Shown one piece after another: positions 25,405-35,890 of a stretch of DNA of 64,000 nucleotides. Position numbers and translations under genes: made by a program. The stretch comes from Batillaria attramentaria (lineage: Eukaryota > Mollusca > Gastropoda > Batillariidae). Location: the NCBI GenBank assembly GCA_018292915.2, contig JACVVK020000208.1, forward strand, positions 590,001 to 654,000, written 5' to 3'. The notes beneath the pieces were generated by a model. It had not been told where the DNA came from and searched no databases. It saw only the letters and a list, made by a program, of their open reading frames with translations. Numbering within the stretch: the stretch's first letter is position 1; every line of letters starts with the position of its first letter.

Positions 25405-25689
25405 CAACACAGAGAGGAAAAAACAAACAAGAAAAAAAAAAAAACCCAAAAAACGAAATACGTTCCTTCATTACTTGCTGACGACTTTAGAAGGAACATC
25501 TCTATGACTGATACCACCACAGTCTTTGATACCACCAGTCTTTGGTACCATCATAGTCTTTGATACTACCGAGTCTGCAGCTTTACAGTCCGGCAATCAG
25601 CCGATCCATTGGCAACGATGTAGTAGGCGGAGAGATCTGTCACTTTATAGGGAATGTAACGGCACTAATGAACAGTAATTTTCCAAGAG
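24558..25689. repeat. Gene-free stretch with long (CA)n(CGCA)n tracts
   Basis: A G-rich run lies at 24580-24625. Compound (CA)n/(CGCA)n tracts occupy about 24899-24987 and 25311-25402. No gene. Confidence 0.6.
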
Positions 25690-25863
25690 GGTGGGAGTGG
25701 GTGTTTGGGGGTTTAACGTCCTTTTTCACCACATACGGGTGATATCAAAGACGGGGCAACGATGAAAAGGCCAGCACAAATATTTGGCCCCAGCCGGGAT
25801 ACGAACTCACGACCCGAGCATTAGAAGTCCAGCGCTCTACCATTCGGCCACCCCGGCTCCCCG
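25690..25863 (-). mobile_element. SINE-A copy (reverse)
   Basis: Near-complete: GGGGGTTTAACGTCC to CCCCGGCTCCCC, with a B-box complement GGGATACGAACTC. Confidence 0.9.
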
Positions 25864-26055
25864 TAACTTGATTTTCCAAGAACGAGAGAGGAGACAAAAC
25901 AAGATTAAGCGAGCGACTTCAAGTGGTGAAAACATGCTCTTTTGATAGCACACTTTTAACTTGGTTCTCTTATTCCGGCCTTCTGTTTTGGAACCTTTAC
26001 GTGCGTCTCCTTGTAATCCGACTGGTCAGTGGTGATGGCGCGTCTCGCAAAAGCA

Positions 26056-26240
26056 GGCATGTTCAGCAGGACTTCGTAAGGAGGACTTCGCTGACCAGCG
26101 TAACCCATTTGCATGTAAATTAGGCTCGTCAAGGATACCATTAGCTACTTGAATCGCAGCCTCTGCCGTGTGAGTCTAATTTACATGTAAACGGGTTACG
26201 CTGCTCAGCGAAGTCCTTACGAAGTCCGGCTAAACATGTC
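26056..26240. mobile_element. MITE-3, fold-back element 1
   Basis: The left half (GTTCAGCAGGACTTCGTAAG through GTAACCCATTTGCATGTAAA) is an imperfect reverse complement of the right half, which includes TTTACATGTAAACGGGTTAC. Most of the 185 bp would fold into one hairpin around a ~60 bp centre. Confidence 0.8.
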
Positions 26241-26249
26241 TAATGATGC

Positions 26250-26452
26250 AGTGAGACTTAGTAGGATTTCGAACGGAGGACTTCGCTGAGCAGCGTAACC
26301 CATTTACATGTAAATTAGGCTCACGCGGCAGAGGTCGCGAGCTGCTAACGCGCTGCGATTGGCTAATGGCACCCGTAACCTGCCTAATTTACATGGAAAT
26401 GGGTTACGCTGCTCAGCGAAGTCTTCCGTACGAAATCCTACTAAATCTCACT
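26250..26452. mobile_element. MITE-3, fold-back element 2
   Basis: The inverted ends AGTGAGACTTAGTAGGATTT and the complement of AAATCCTACTAAATCTCACT, with the same GTAACCCATTTACATGTAAA inner block, form a second hairpin about 10 bp from the first. The 16-mer TCTAATGATGCAGTGA lies on both sides (26239-26254 and 26456-26471). Confidence 0.8.
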
Positions 26453-26786
26453 AGTTCTAATGATGCAGTGACACTAAGGACGGGGTGAGCGATCTCTCTC
26501 TCCTTTGCTATCAGAATGCTGTAGGCCGCCTGACCACACCGACTTGTCTGCCGTTCCGTCAACAGCCCCGGCCTACAATTCCGGTCTAGAGTTCAGCCCA
26601 AAATATCACGTGACCTCTGCACAGCCACACGGGTTAGCGACAGCACGGAGACTACCTCGAGATTTTCAGAACTGCACTGAGACTGATAACGTGACAGCCC
26701 GTGTCCAGTGACAATCTCGGAACGCCACTGACTGGCTGACATGATAGCGTCATTGAGCTGCGGCACCGTGACATTGCCGTGATTTC
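26453..26786. other. Gene-free stretch downstream of the tetraspan gene
   Basis: No poly-A signal in the canonical form is evident on the minus strand in this interval. No other gene is seen. Confidence 0.4.
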
Positions 26787-27200
26787 TTACTTTGCTTGAG
26801 TACCGTGGCGAAAGAAGTGCACACTTTGCTTTTTCTTCCCGCCAGTCCCCGATACGTTGCTGCTTTTGGGGATGCGTAGGATGGAATGTCCCGAGGCAGA
26901 AGGGCTGACGGCGGGCTTCACGCCGGCACTGGGCGGGAGCGGGCCCTCGACACTGGGTACGCTCAGGGAACTAGGAGACGTGAGTGACGGTGTAAGTTTG
27001 CCTGCTGGTCTAGATCCTACCCGTTTCACTTTGCCTTTGGCGGCGTCCCTCACGATACGCACCATCCCTTTCTGCTCGCCACCAGCGGCTTTGCGGCCCG
27101 TAACAACTGTAGCCGGACGAGCGGCGAAACGGCGAAAGATGGATGGTTTGTCACGGCTCTCTACCATCCTCTCCATACGGTCGTCCATGAAGACGCAGAT
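26787..27200 (-). CDS. Tetraspan gene exon 5 (cytoplasmic tail, stop)
   Basis: The acceptor CTTTGTGCAG is followed by ATCTGCGTC in phase 0; 137 codons and TAA. It encodes the basic tail with SILR and SVHFF motifs. Confidence 0.8.
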   Translation of the reverse strand: MCVFMDDRMERMVESRDKPSIFRRFAARPATVVTGRKAAGGEQKGMVRIVRDAAKGKVKRVGSRPAGKLTPSLTSPSSLSVPSVEGPLPPSAGVKPAVSPSASGHSILRIPKSSNVSGTGGKKKQSVHFFRHGTQAK

Positions 27201-28839
27201 CTGCACAAAGCACAATTTAAATTGGTTTAAACATGGTTTTAATTCCGCTGATCTTGCACAACGATATTGAAGTAGAGGAAAAGGCCAAATGCCTATGTAC
27301 AGCCTCCGCCTGTTGACATACACAAGCTATCAGTGCAGGCGAATACAACAATTTCTGCACATAGCAATGAAAAGACAGAAGAAGAGGGAGGGGGAGGGGG
27401 GGGGGAGAGAGAGAGAGAGGGGGGGGGGAGGGTGAGAAGGAGAAATTGGTTCGGATGGCACATGCAGCACGGCCACTGACAAGTGCTAAGACTATTTTCC
27501 TAATGAAAGCTAAACCGCTGGCTCTTTATTATGACTTCATGCACGTGTTGGAAAATCACGAGGTTTTCTTGACTAGTTACACAATTTAATTAGGGCAGGG
27601 AAGGATAAGGGAGTCAGAGGACCTGCCTTAAATGCGTTAAAATGAATTTCCCACCTTTTTTCCTGGAATTTCTTTTTTTGGAGTTGCTAAAAGTGTATTT
27701 GATCGCAGATGTTTGTTTTTGGTGACTGAAAAGAGGGGTGCTTGATGTATTGAAAAATGGCAGCTTTAATTTGAGGGGTGACCTATTTTTTGGCCATTCC
27801 TTGGGCGTGTGCCAGGGCATGAATAACGGCGTGCACAGTTTTGTGTATGGGGTTGGAAAGGACGCGTCATCAGCAGACTATGAAAATGATGTTATCGGCG
27901 GGGCTTGATTTTTTATTATTTTTTTTTTGCATGCAGCTTGTGGACATGTCTTGCTTCTGGAAACCATTGTCTGTTTTGGTTGGAAATCTGTTTACCAGGA
28001 CGTGTGCTGCCTGACGGGGTGAGCGGTGGTCTAATAGGTAGCGCGTCGGATTTAGCCGCTGCGGTACTGAACGGCCGTCACCAATGTCATGGCGATGAAG
28101 CGTGGGTTCGAGCCCAGGTCGAGCTTGTGATATGTGATACCGGTTTTTCCTGGCTGCCGGGCTGCTCATTTGGGGTTTCTCTCCGGGTTATCCGGCTTTC
28201 CTCCCCCAGCAAAATTGTAAAAAACTACAGGATAGGTATTGGGTGGCGCTGCACCGCGGCGACGCGCTTCCCTCGGGGGAAGCAACCCGAATTTCCCGAA
28301 AGGGATAATAAAGTAGTAAAAGAAAAAAAAAATGGTTGGAGGCAAAGAGTAGCAATAAATTATATTCTGTGACCTGCCGTGTGGAGAAGGAGGTGAAGCA
28401 GTAGGCTAGAGCCACACTGGACAAAGCCACCAGAATCAGGTAAGGGCCGGCTGACGTGGAGTGGTTCACGTTGTAGTAGATCGCAGCCCACGACTTGAGC
28501 GGGAAGATGGGTATGGCAGACAAAGCTGCGTGTGAAGGAACAGAGGTTTTCCCAATGACATTGTGACACGCCAGATCAGACCACCGTCAAGTAAAACACG
28601 ATAGGGTGCACCCCCACATGCGTACTGATTCCAACAGGAGAAACCTGGGGCTCAGCACACGCGCGAGGTGTATTACTGAGTTAAACTTTGAATTTTTTTT
28701 TTGTTTTGGACCGAGGTTAATAATTTTAGTCTAAACAAAATGACCTGATCAACATAAGTCCCCTTTTTGTCTGCCCGTCTGTCTGTTTGCCGGTCTGTCT
28801 GCCAACGTCTGTCTGTCTGTCTCTGCCTGCCTGCCTGCC

Positions 28840-28926
<87 letters not shown>

Positions 28927-31900
28927 CATACATATGCGTAAAACCACTAGCATCAGGTACCTGAATATTAAATTTTTACTGTTCTAAGAGAGATTTCGGC
29001 CATTCTGCATTTACTTTTCAGTACACGTAGGTGTCAGTCTACAGCTCGGCCCGAAAAATCTACCTTAGGCTTGAGGTAGTGTGCGCGCTCTGGCCCTACA
29101 ACGTGCTGTGCGCGACAGAGAATTGTAGACTGGACGTAGTGTTGCTGGTAGTTTTACTTTCAACGGCAAGCGTGGATGTGGTCACCATGCAAACGACCTC
29201 TGCCGTGGTTATAGCTTCTCACTGTCATTCTCTGTCTCGAGTGGAAATACGTACCTGATGCCCTTAAGGCCCAGTTTGTAAGTTTCAAGTGCTCTGGGTC
29301 TTGAGACTGGATCAGGAACCATTCTGATGCGGAAATTCCAATGGCGCAACACACTAACAAGTAACCAAGACCGACCCAAAAGAAAGTTATTGCACCTGGA
29401 AGGTAAGGAAACAAACAAGTTGAAGAAACTTCCTCTCCGTGCTGTGTCTATACGGTTGCTAATTGTCTTTGGCAGGGAAGGAAAAAAAGTTGTTGTTTTT
29501 GTTTCGTTTTGTGTGGGGTTTTTTTTTGGCCCCCAACTTTTCGCCAGTTCCACTGAGTGGTATTCCTCCAAGCAAAAAAAAAAAAAAAAAAAGTGTCCCC
29601 TCGAATGTACCGGGAAGAAAGGAGCTCTCTCTCTCTCTCCCTCTCTCTCTGTTGTTAAGCCTCCTCTTAACTGGGCACAGCGCGCGAAACACACATGCGC
29701 CACATCACAGCCGCTGCGCTCGGTGTGTCTACTAACTACAACACTGAACAAAGGCAGCTGTGCACGGTGACGAACGATCACATGACCACGATACGATATC
29801 ATCCGACGCCCACATCGCCCGCAATGGCAAGCAGAGCTCGGAGGCAAGCCGTCTGGCCTCCGTAGTGCTTATCCGTGACGTCCCAAAGACATTGAATTTT
29901 GTGTCCTTCGCCGGGAAAGGTCTGTAAACACTGAAGTCTGTTCAGGCCACAAAGCAGTTGAAGATACACTCTCCGCCATGTTTGTGTGCCGAGTGACGTA
30001 GTACATGGGTGGCGCTGTTGAGAGGGGCGTTCCCCCCCCCCCCTTGTGGGACGTGGGGGGGGGGGGGGGCGTTTGAGAAGTGAGAATTCATTCCCTACAG
30101 TAGTGGCACAAAAGACACATACCATTACCAATATTGTCGGGGTTCTCTCCCAGTACTCCGGCTTCCTCCCCCCCCCCCACCCCCCTCTGCTTTAGAAATG
30201 TTCAGCCCTCCAAAATCGAAAATAAATGCCATTCTAAATTTCAAAAAATTGCTATCCAGTGTGAGAGAATGCGTGATTCACGTGAGCGTGCGTGTTTGGG
30301 TTTAGCACGCGGAGCTTTGAGCCATATACTGATTTGGAATAAAGTGCCTATATAAATGCGATTATTATTATTATTATTATTATTAGAAACAAATTATCAA
30401 AACGATGGCGCGCCAGGTCGGAGAGGGGAGGTGTATTTTGCTGTCTACACTTACTTGGCGTTGTGCCGTCGAACTCCTCTGCATAAGTGAAGCACGTGAC
30501 CAGCCTGGTGAGGTTGTTCTCCTTACACACCTTGGTGGACGACAAATACCCGATTTCTATCGTGCCGTTAACATTACGGACACCCGAGAACCACGTTGGC
30601 CAAGCCGCGCAAGCGACGGTCATGGCCACGCCAATCATGAGAAAAAACAGGGAGGGCATGCTCCATGCAAGCTGCTGGTCCAGGGGCATCAGGTACACGT
30701 ATCGGGGTCTCCTTTGCTTCCGTGGGATACGGGGTATGTCTGCACACACACACACACACACACACACACGTCCCTCATAGTTAAGCCGGTAGTCTGCCAT
30801 TGTTTCAGTGCCTTTGTCTGTAACTTATTATATATCTGCATCAGGGCGTGTGTGTGTGTGTGTGGGCGCTATTAGTTGCTTTGCTGCAAGAATAATCGCT
30901 CTAGTATTATTATTATTATTATTATTATTGTACGAAACTGTCAGGGCCCCGGCCGAAAATGGAAAAGTGGAGAAGACAGCAGCGTTCACAGACACAACTG
31001 GACACCAGCAGCAGCAGCAACAACAACAACGCGAACAGCAGCAGCAGCAACAACAACTGCAGTTAAACTGCTTTGAGTATTTGGGTGTTTAGGGGATTTC
31101 ACAGCGCTGTTCTACAAGCGGTGATTAAGAGCGAGGGTGGTATGAAAGGCAGGCAGTGAAGTGAACAGAAATGTTAGGGGTTCCAATCCATAAATCGAGG
31201 AGATCAGTCTATGTGTGCAAGGACCCTATGTGCGGCTGAGTCCTTGGTGTGGTCAAAGACGAGGGATATGGTTTACCTCAGAAGACAAGGTCGGTTTCAG
31301 GGACCAAAAACCCTGTACAATTATCACGGGATGTGCAAAATAGTAGCGTGGATCAACATAGAGTCAAGGTTCATTAGCCTTCTATAATGGCGGCAACAGC
31401 TACTGTTCACAAGACTGGCGATCCAGGTTCAACTCACCAGCTCTCTCCGTTTCCGAGACCATGGTTGGCACACACACACACAGACACAATTTTCAAGTGG
31501 AGGGTGGATGCATCCGATGATGAGCTGTTGCTGAGGAATCTTGCTACTGACTGCACACGATTTTCTCCTTGAACTTCAAGTAGAAGTGTTCGTGCGATCT
31601 CCCAATGCTTTTATTGCGTCATCATGTAACACTTTGTATTGGTATGCGTGTGGTCAATGACGTCAAGGTTTTCAAGGTTGGCATATTACCATTTGTCTGG
31701 TGTCATCAAGAGACGTCATTTTACACCACTCGCCAGTGCAAACTTTCAGTGAGTTAACTACGGGTGAGTGAGTGAGTGAGTTTTTAGGGCTTAAAGCCGC
31801 GCAAGCCACAAAGACTAATTCGCGGCTGAGTGTGCCTGCACTACATGAAAAAAACAAAAATGTAACGTTGGACAAAGGATGCAAACTGGTCTACGGGGCA

Positions 31901-33655
31901 ATATAAACCTAGGACATGCAGGAGACGCTGCACATTCATGCTAATTTCTCGAACTCCCGATTACAAAAAAGCGTAGAAAACAAATAGCAATTACAACTGG
32001 GTAAAACAAAGATAAATACTAAGCGCATATACAGCAAATATTGCAACTTATCATCTCCTAGGCGCAATAAACCAGTTCGCAGCATATGCCCAACATCACT
32101 TATTCCTAACCACTGGTAGTGCAGACGTGAGTGAGAGGTTGAAAAGAAGAAATATAGATGAAAGGGCCGAACTTAGAAATCAGCTGAGAGATGAGAGGAA
32201 GGACAGAGCGGCTAAATTCGGGAGGTTTTAAAGAGAAAGATACAGGTGAATGGGCTGGTGAGGGATAGACAGAGAGGTAGGAAGGAAAATTCCTTAGTTG
32301 CCAATGAAGACAACATGCCTGGGAGGCAGTTGAAGAACAGACCGCTCCAACACGGAACCTCCCCGCCGTGAGGCGGTTCGGGAAAACAACGCACCAGAGA
32401 GGGGTGCGTTGTGAAGGTCTTCAACGTGACAGGTGTTCAGCAGCACCAGCAGGGCGCTGCGAACAAAGCCCGCCAGGCTGAAGACCAGGTGGGGGGAATC
32501 CAGTGAAGTCGGCCTTCAGGAATGACCCTCAGATGTCTCACTGGACCAAGGGTCAGCAGACACCCGCTTACTGACCTCCCCCCGGAGGAGATTTTAAGAG
32601 AGCAAAAGACAGGTGAATGGACCGATGGAGGCAGAAATAAGAGTAAAGAAAGAGCAAAAGGGGTGGGCAAGCTTGGCGAAATCAGCCCCGCCGCGTGAAG
32701 GCGAGCCCATGGGGCCTAACTACGGGTGCTTAACGTCCGAAAATAGTAAGGAAACAGAGAGCGAAAGTGTGTGTTATGACTTTCCATAACCCACTCAGTA
32801 ACACACTCCTGTTACGTCATCAGTCAAAGACGCGCAGAAAGTGCGTCATTTCAAACATTTGAAACTCATACGTCACGGCCGGTGCATAGTAATTTGTTCA
32901 CTTTTGGAGGTGAAATATTATCTTGCTTGAATCACGTAAAAAAATGATCGCACAGAAAATTCTCTGCGAAGTATTTGCCAGTGCACTTTTGAATGTCAGT
33001 ACATGAGCACATGCTTTGAATGATATTGTTCTTAACATCAAGCACTTTCAGCTGCCCCACCCATCATTTCCTCAGAAGTCATTGCGCAGAATTTTGAGGG
33101 GTACAAAAGTCACTAGTCACCCTACCAGAAAATAAAATATCGCAGAAAATGTATGCCACTAGAGCAGTAGAGGCAAGAGTCTGAATGCTCGTGGTACAAA
33201 CTTCGAATTGACCACAAACTTCTGTCCCTTGTGTTCTCCTGTGTCCATGGAAAGTCCCCACAGTATCTCTCTGAGCTCATCCCTTCATATACGCCATCCC
33301 GTACTCTTCGTTCCTCATCTCAGTCCCGCCTGTCCATTCCTGGGTTTCACGATAACACCACCAAGAAGCGCTTTGGAGCTCGCTCCTTCAAGTGCTCTGC
33401 TCCTGCTCTGTGGAACGCTCTGCCACCTTCCCTGAAATCCAGCACCTCCACCGAATCCTTCAGGAGCCACCTGAAGACCTATCTCTTCTCAAAGTTCTGA
33501 TGCGGACTCACCCCCCACCCCCACCCCCCTGCAGACTCCACCCCCTTCTCCTGTTTTTTTTTTTTTTTTTTTGTTAAAACTTGTCATCCCCCCCCCCCCC
33601 CCCCGCGCTACGAGCATGCTGGGCATGGAGTTTTCAGCGCGTTACAAGACACCAC

Positions 33656-33697
<42 letters not shown>

Positions 33698-34477
33698 ATA
33701 AACAGCTTACATGAGTAGTTCTCATGGTTTAAAGAAGCCACGAGATGGAGGCTCGGTAGCTACGGCAAAAATTGAAACATCTCGTTGTTGTTGTTTTTTT
33801 CGTGGTAAACCGCGAGAAGTAATCATGAACGCTCTATGTACTTACCAAAGCAAAATGACGTATTTGAAAAAAGTAGTTACCGCCAAGTTCAAGGGCACAA
33901 GACAGACAAAGGGGTACTCAATCTGTGTGTGTGTGTGTGGGGGGGGGGGGTCACCCCGATGGCCCAGAGGAAGTGGAAAAAACATAAAGGAAAATAAAAT
34001 GAAAAAGGTGATAATTTTCACGATCATCATAGGCAAATGCCCGACCAAATAACCATTTCATTTGTTCACGTAACAGCATTTTCGGTGAAAATTTCTTCAT
34101 ATTATTTTACTCTACCGTTAAAACTATCTGAGCCAGCGCACATTGATAGGTGTAATTATGTTTGTGTGAACGGCAGACCACCAGAGACAGCGATCTCGAC
34201 ACATTGTGCGTTTACCTGGTGATGCTAAATTCAGCAACGACAGGTATAAGTGCCATAATTGCAGTCTGCCAGCTTCTAAAATGACACAAGCCTTGGCATC
34301 AGCATACAGTCTAACTGGTAACTGGTGCTGCTGACTGCTAGAACTGCCGCTATAACTGGTAGATAATGTGCTAGATAGGGACTGCTCCCCAACAACAGGT
34401 ACATTAGGTACAGTAAAAAATGTGCTATCAATCGTTCGTCGAAATTTATCAGGAGTACATGCGATCGAAGTCTCCAT
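26787..34477 (-). CDS. Tetraspan (claudin/PMP22-like) membrane protein, five exons
   Basis: Coding exons on the minus strand are 34477-34216, 30739-30455, 29395-29255, 28525-28374 and 27200-26787. They join in phases 1, 1, 1 and 0 to give a 417-residue protein. The start ATG is preceded by an in-frame TAA two codons upstream. Residues 1-87 are polar and Ser-rich. Hydrophobic segments lie at about 115-134, 184-205, 224-247 (weak) and 256-276. The first loop has WPTWF, sequons at Asn145 and Asn163, and cysteines 159 and 170, a layout like claudin/PMP22 proteins. Residues 281-417 form a basic, Ser/Pro-rich cytoplasmic tail with SILR (386-389) and KKKQSVHFF (402-410), which resemble SILK and RVxF phosphatase-1 docking motifs. 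I do not recognise the exact family. The TMEM127 and TMEM225 groups are possibilities from topology only. The exon 4 donor (CAG|GTCACA) is weak. Confidence 0.8.
27201..28373 (-). other. Intron 4 of the tetraspan gene
   Basis: It contains a G-rich/(GA)n patch at 27390-27432 and an inserted SINE-B at 28017-28321. No other feature is seen. Confidence 0.7.
28017..28321 (+). mobile_element. SINE-B copy
   Basis: Complete: GGTGAGCGGTGGTCTAATAG head, B box GGGTTCGAGCCCA, GGGTTTCTCTCCGGGTTATC body, and GGGATAATAAAGTAGTAAAA tail. Confidence 0.9.
28374..28525 (-). CDS. Tetraspan gene exon 4 (third and fourth membrane segments)
   Basis: Acceptor TTCACACGCAG, then two bases completing the codon from exon 3. 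It encodes a mildly hydrophobic segment, an NHST sequon and the last membrane helix. Donor CAG|GTCACA. Confidence 0.75.
28526..29254 (-). repeat. Intron 3 of the tetraspan gene with CTGT/CT tract and MITE-5
   Basis: A (CTGT)n(CT)n tract spans 28770-28922. A ~100 bp MITE-5-like segment at 29033-29130 shares GCCCGAAAAATC with 59296-59411. Confidence 0.65.
29255..29395 (-). CDS. Tetraspan gene exon 3 (second membrane segment)
   Basis: Acceptor CCTTACCTTCCAG and donor CAG|GTACGT. It encodes AITFFWVGLGYLLVCCAIGI and a short polar linker. Confidence 0.85.
29396..30454 (-). other. Intron 2 of the tetraspan gene
   Basis: It holds poly-A/T and CT tracts near 29520-29655, C- and G-runs at 30030-30072, and a 5'-truncated SINE-C at 30137-30386. 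No exon is seen. Confidence 0.65.
30137..30386 (+). mobile_element. SINE-C copy (5' truncated) with (ATT)n end
   Basis: GGGTTCTCTCCCAGTACTCC, AATGTTCAGCCC and GAATGCGTGATTCACGTGAG match SINE-C. It ends AAAGTGCCTATATAAATGCG then (ATT)n. Confidence 0.8.
30455..30739 (-). CDS. Tetraspan gene exon 2 (first membrane segment and loop)
   Basis: The acceptor is the last CAG of a (GT)n tract (minus strand), and the donor is CCAA|GTAAGT. It encodes RKQRRPR, the first helix, WPTWF and the glycosylatable, two-cysteine loop. Confidence 0.85.
30740..33199 (-). other. Intron 1 of the tetraspan gene, 3' part
   Basis: It contains (ATT)n at 30905-30930, a CAG/CAA tract at 31006-31062, and a (GTGA)n retroelement tail at 31763-31830 in reverse. 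Unique sequence elsewhere, with two internal segments (32225-32290, 32590-32660) that share AAAGACAGGTGAATGG-like blocks. Confidence 0.55.
33200..33700 (+). mobile_element. LINE fragment, C-terminal end of reverse-transcriptase ORF
   Basis: The frame beginning RIDHKLLSLVFSCVHGKSP continues through SRLSIPGF, GARSFKCSAPALWNALPP and SFRSHLKTYLF to a TGA at 33500. The pattern LW-N-LP followed by FR..LKTYLF is the usual C terminus of CR1/L2-type non-LTR retrotransposon proteins. The 3' part holds T-, C- and (CAT)n tracts. It is heavily 5'-truncated and lies antisense to the host intron. Confidence 0.85.
33701..34215 (-). other. Intron 1 of the tetraspan gene, 5' part
   Basis: Unique sequence with a short G-run near 33940-33950. 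No exon is seen. Confidence 0.5.
34216..34477 (-). CDS. Tetraspan gene exon 1 (start)
   Basis: ATG at 34477, with an in-frame TAA just upstream (TAAATTATGG). It encodes 87 codons rich in Ser and Thr and ends with ATCACCAG|GTAAAC, a strong donor. The single leftover G joins with AC of exon 2 to give Asp. Confidence 0.75.
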
Positions 34478-34559
34478 AATTTATAGCTGACCGCCAGCTG
34501 ACAGTTTAACTCTCTGCGTGCTGAGGGTTTTCCCACTGATGTAACGTCTGTGCTGTCTG

Positions 34560-34564
34560 ATTGG
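34560..34564 (-). promoter_or_regulatory. CCAAT box upstream of the tetraspan gene
   Basis: GGCCAATCAG on the minus strand lies about 83 bp before the start codon. It is a good match to the NF-Y type CCAAT context, but function is inferred from position only. Confidence 0.4.
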
Positions 34565-34599
34565 CCACGTTGGGAGAAAAATATTTAACACGTCAAATA

Positions 34600-35300
34600 C
34601 AAACTGTTACGTGGTGAATGTTCGAAGAGCCCGTCGTCTTTATACCGAGGTATACGGTGACAGTCATGCAAACACTCTTCGCGTAGCGAGTTGCGGAAGA
34701 AGTCTCATTCACACACAAAAAGACTCGTGAGCGCGTGGAAACGTTATAGCTGTGTGGAGTTTATTACAGCACGTCTCTGGTATCACACTGCACGCTCAAG
34801 CTTCGTACATATGAGCTTCTCTCGTGCGCACACACACACAAACATCTCAGAGCCTTTATATATGTCTCATAGCGTTCTAGCACATTCTAGACTGACCTAT
34901 CACGAAGGAACCAATCAAAAGTCAGAACGTAAATCACCTCATTACTATTTTAAAACTGAGAAGAATCCAGAATTATCGAGTACCCGCCCGCCGAATCTAG
35001 GCGCTTTATATAACTGCTTCTAATCGTAAACAACCCCCAACAAAGCGATTTGCAGGAGATATCCCCGCCCCTCTTTTTATTATGTTGTTTCCATAGTAAT
35101 GGAAACAACATCATAGGACGGGCTAAAATTTCCACGTTCATAGGCAAGCATCTGTGGTACAAACGCACGTCACTGCCGATCTCCCGCAGAGACGATTTTG
35201 CAAGTGTAACTCTGACAATGACGTAAGAAAACATGCGTCATCGATGCTGACATGTATGGTGAGTGCCGTCTGTGTGTATGTGTGTGTGTGAATTGTGTCC
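34600..35300. other. Gene-free stretch with a perfect hairpin
   Basis: At 35082-35111 ATGTTGTTTCCAT and its exact complement are separated by AGTA. No gene is recognised in the stretch. Confidence 0.6.
35082..35111. repeat. Perfect 13 bp inverted repeat
   Basis: ATGTTGTTTCCAT, a 4-base loop AGTA, then ATGGAAACAACAT. There is no T-run, and no neighbouring gene end explains it. Confidence 0.85.
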
Positions 35301-35304
35301 GGGC

Positions 35305-35890
35305 CCGTTTCTTCGAAAATACTTAACCGAATGGCTTCAAATTTGGGGTATCCAAATATATCAAAATGTTACATTAGAGGAACCAAGCGTGTGATGATTG
35401 CTTAAGTGATTTGGGAGTTATCGCCCTTTTGAGACAAGTCGGTTGTCTTTCGTTTACAGGCGTAATATTTATTTAAATCACTCAATTGTTTGGCAGTAGA
35501 TAGCTTGAATACGGACTCTGAACAGAATCACTACTAGAAAATGGTCGCTCTTATAGTTTTCATGTAAACCGAGCCTGAGTTGACATTGCATGTGAACCCA
35601 GTTCAGATGCCTATTTCTCCGAAAATACTGAACCGATCGATTTCAAATTTTGGGTTTCTGAATGAATCAAGATTGTTGAATAGAAGGCCTGATCCAGGTA
35701 CGATTGCACACATGGTTTTCTGGCGTTTAAAGGCGTAATATTTACCTAAACCACTCCATTTTTTTGGACATAGATAGCATGAATACGGACTCTCAACTGA
35801 GTGAATTTTGGAGGTTGTCACTTTTATACTTTTGGCGTAAGCCGTACCTGATGAAAGTGCTGGTGAACACACTTTAGATCTCAAAATCGC
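35305..35890. repeat. Diverged ~305 bp tandem duplication
   Basis: Unit 1 (from CGTTTCTTCGAAAATACTTA) and unit 2 (from CTATTTCTCCGAAAATACTG) share further blocks: GGCGTAATATTTA and GAATACGGACTCT. Divergence is moderate, and no ORF is preserved. Confidence 0.75.

Noticed and set aside
29209..29847. 212-codon minus-strand frame over tetraspan exon 3
   Set aside because: It is in a different frame from the exon, runs through poly-A and CT tracts, and has no domain.
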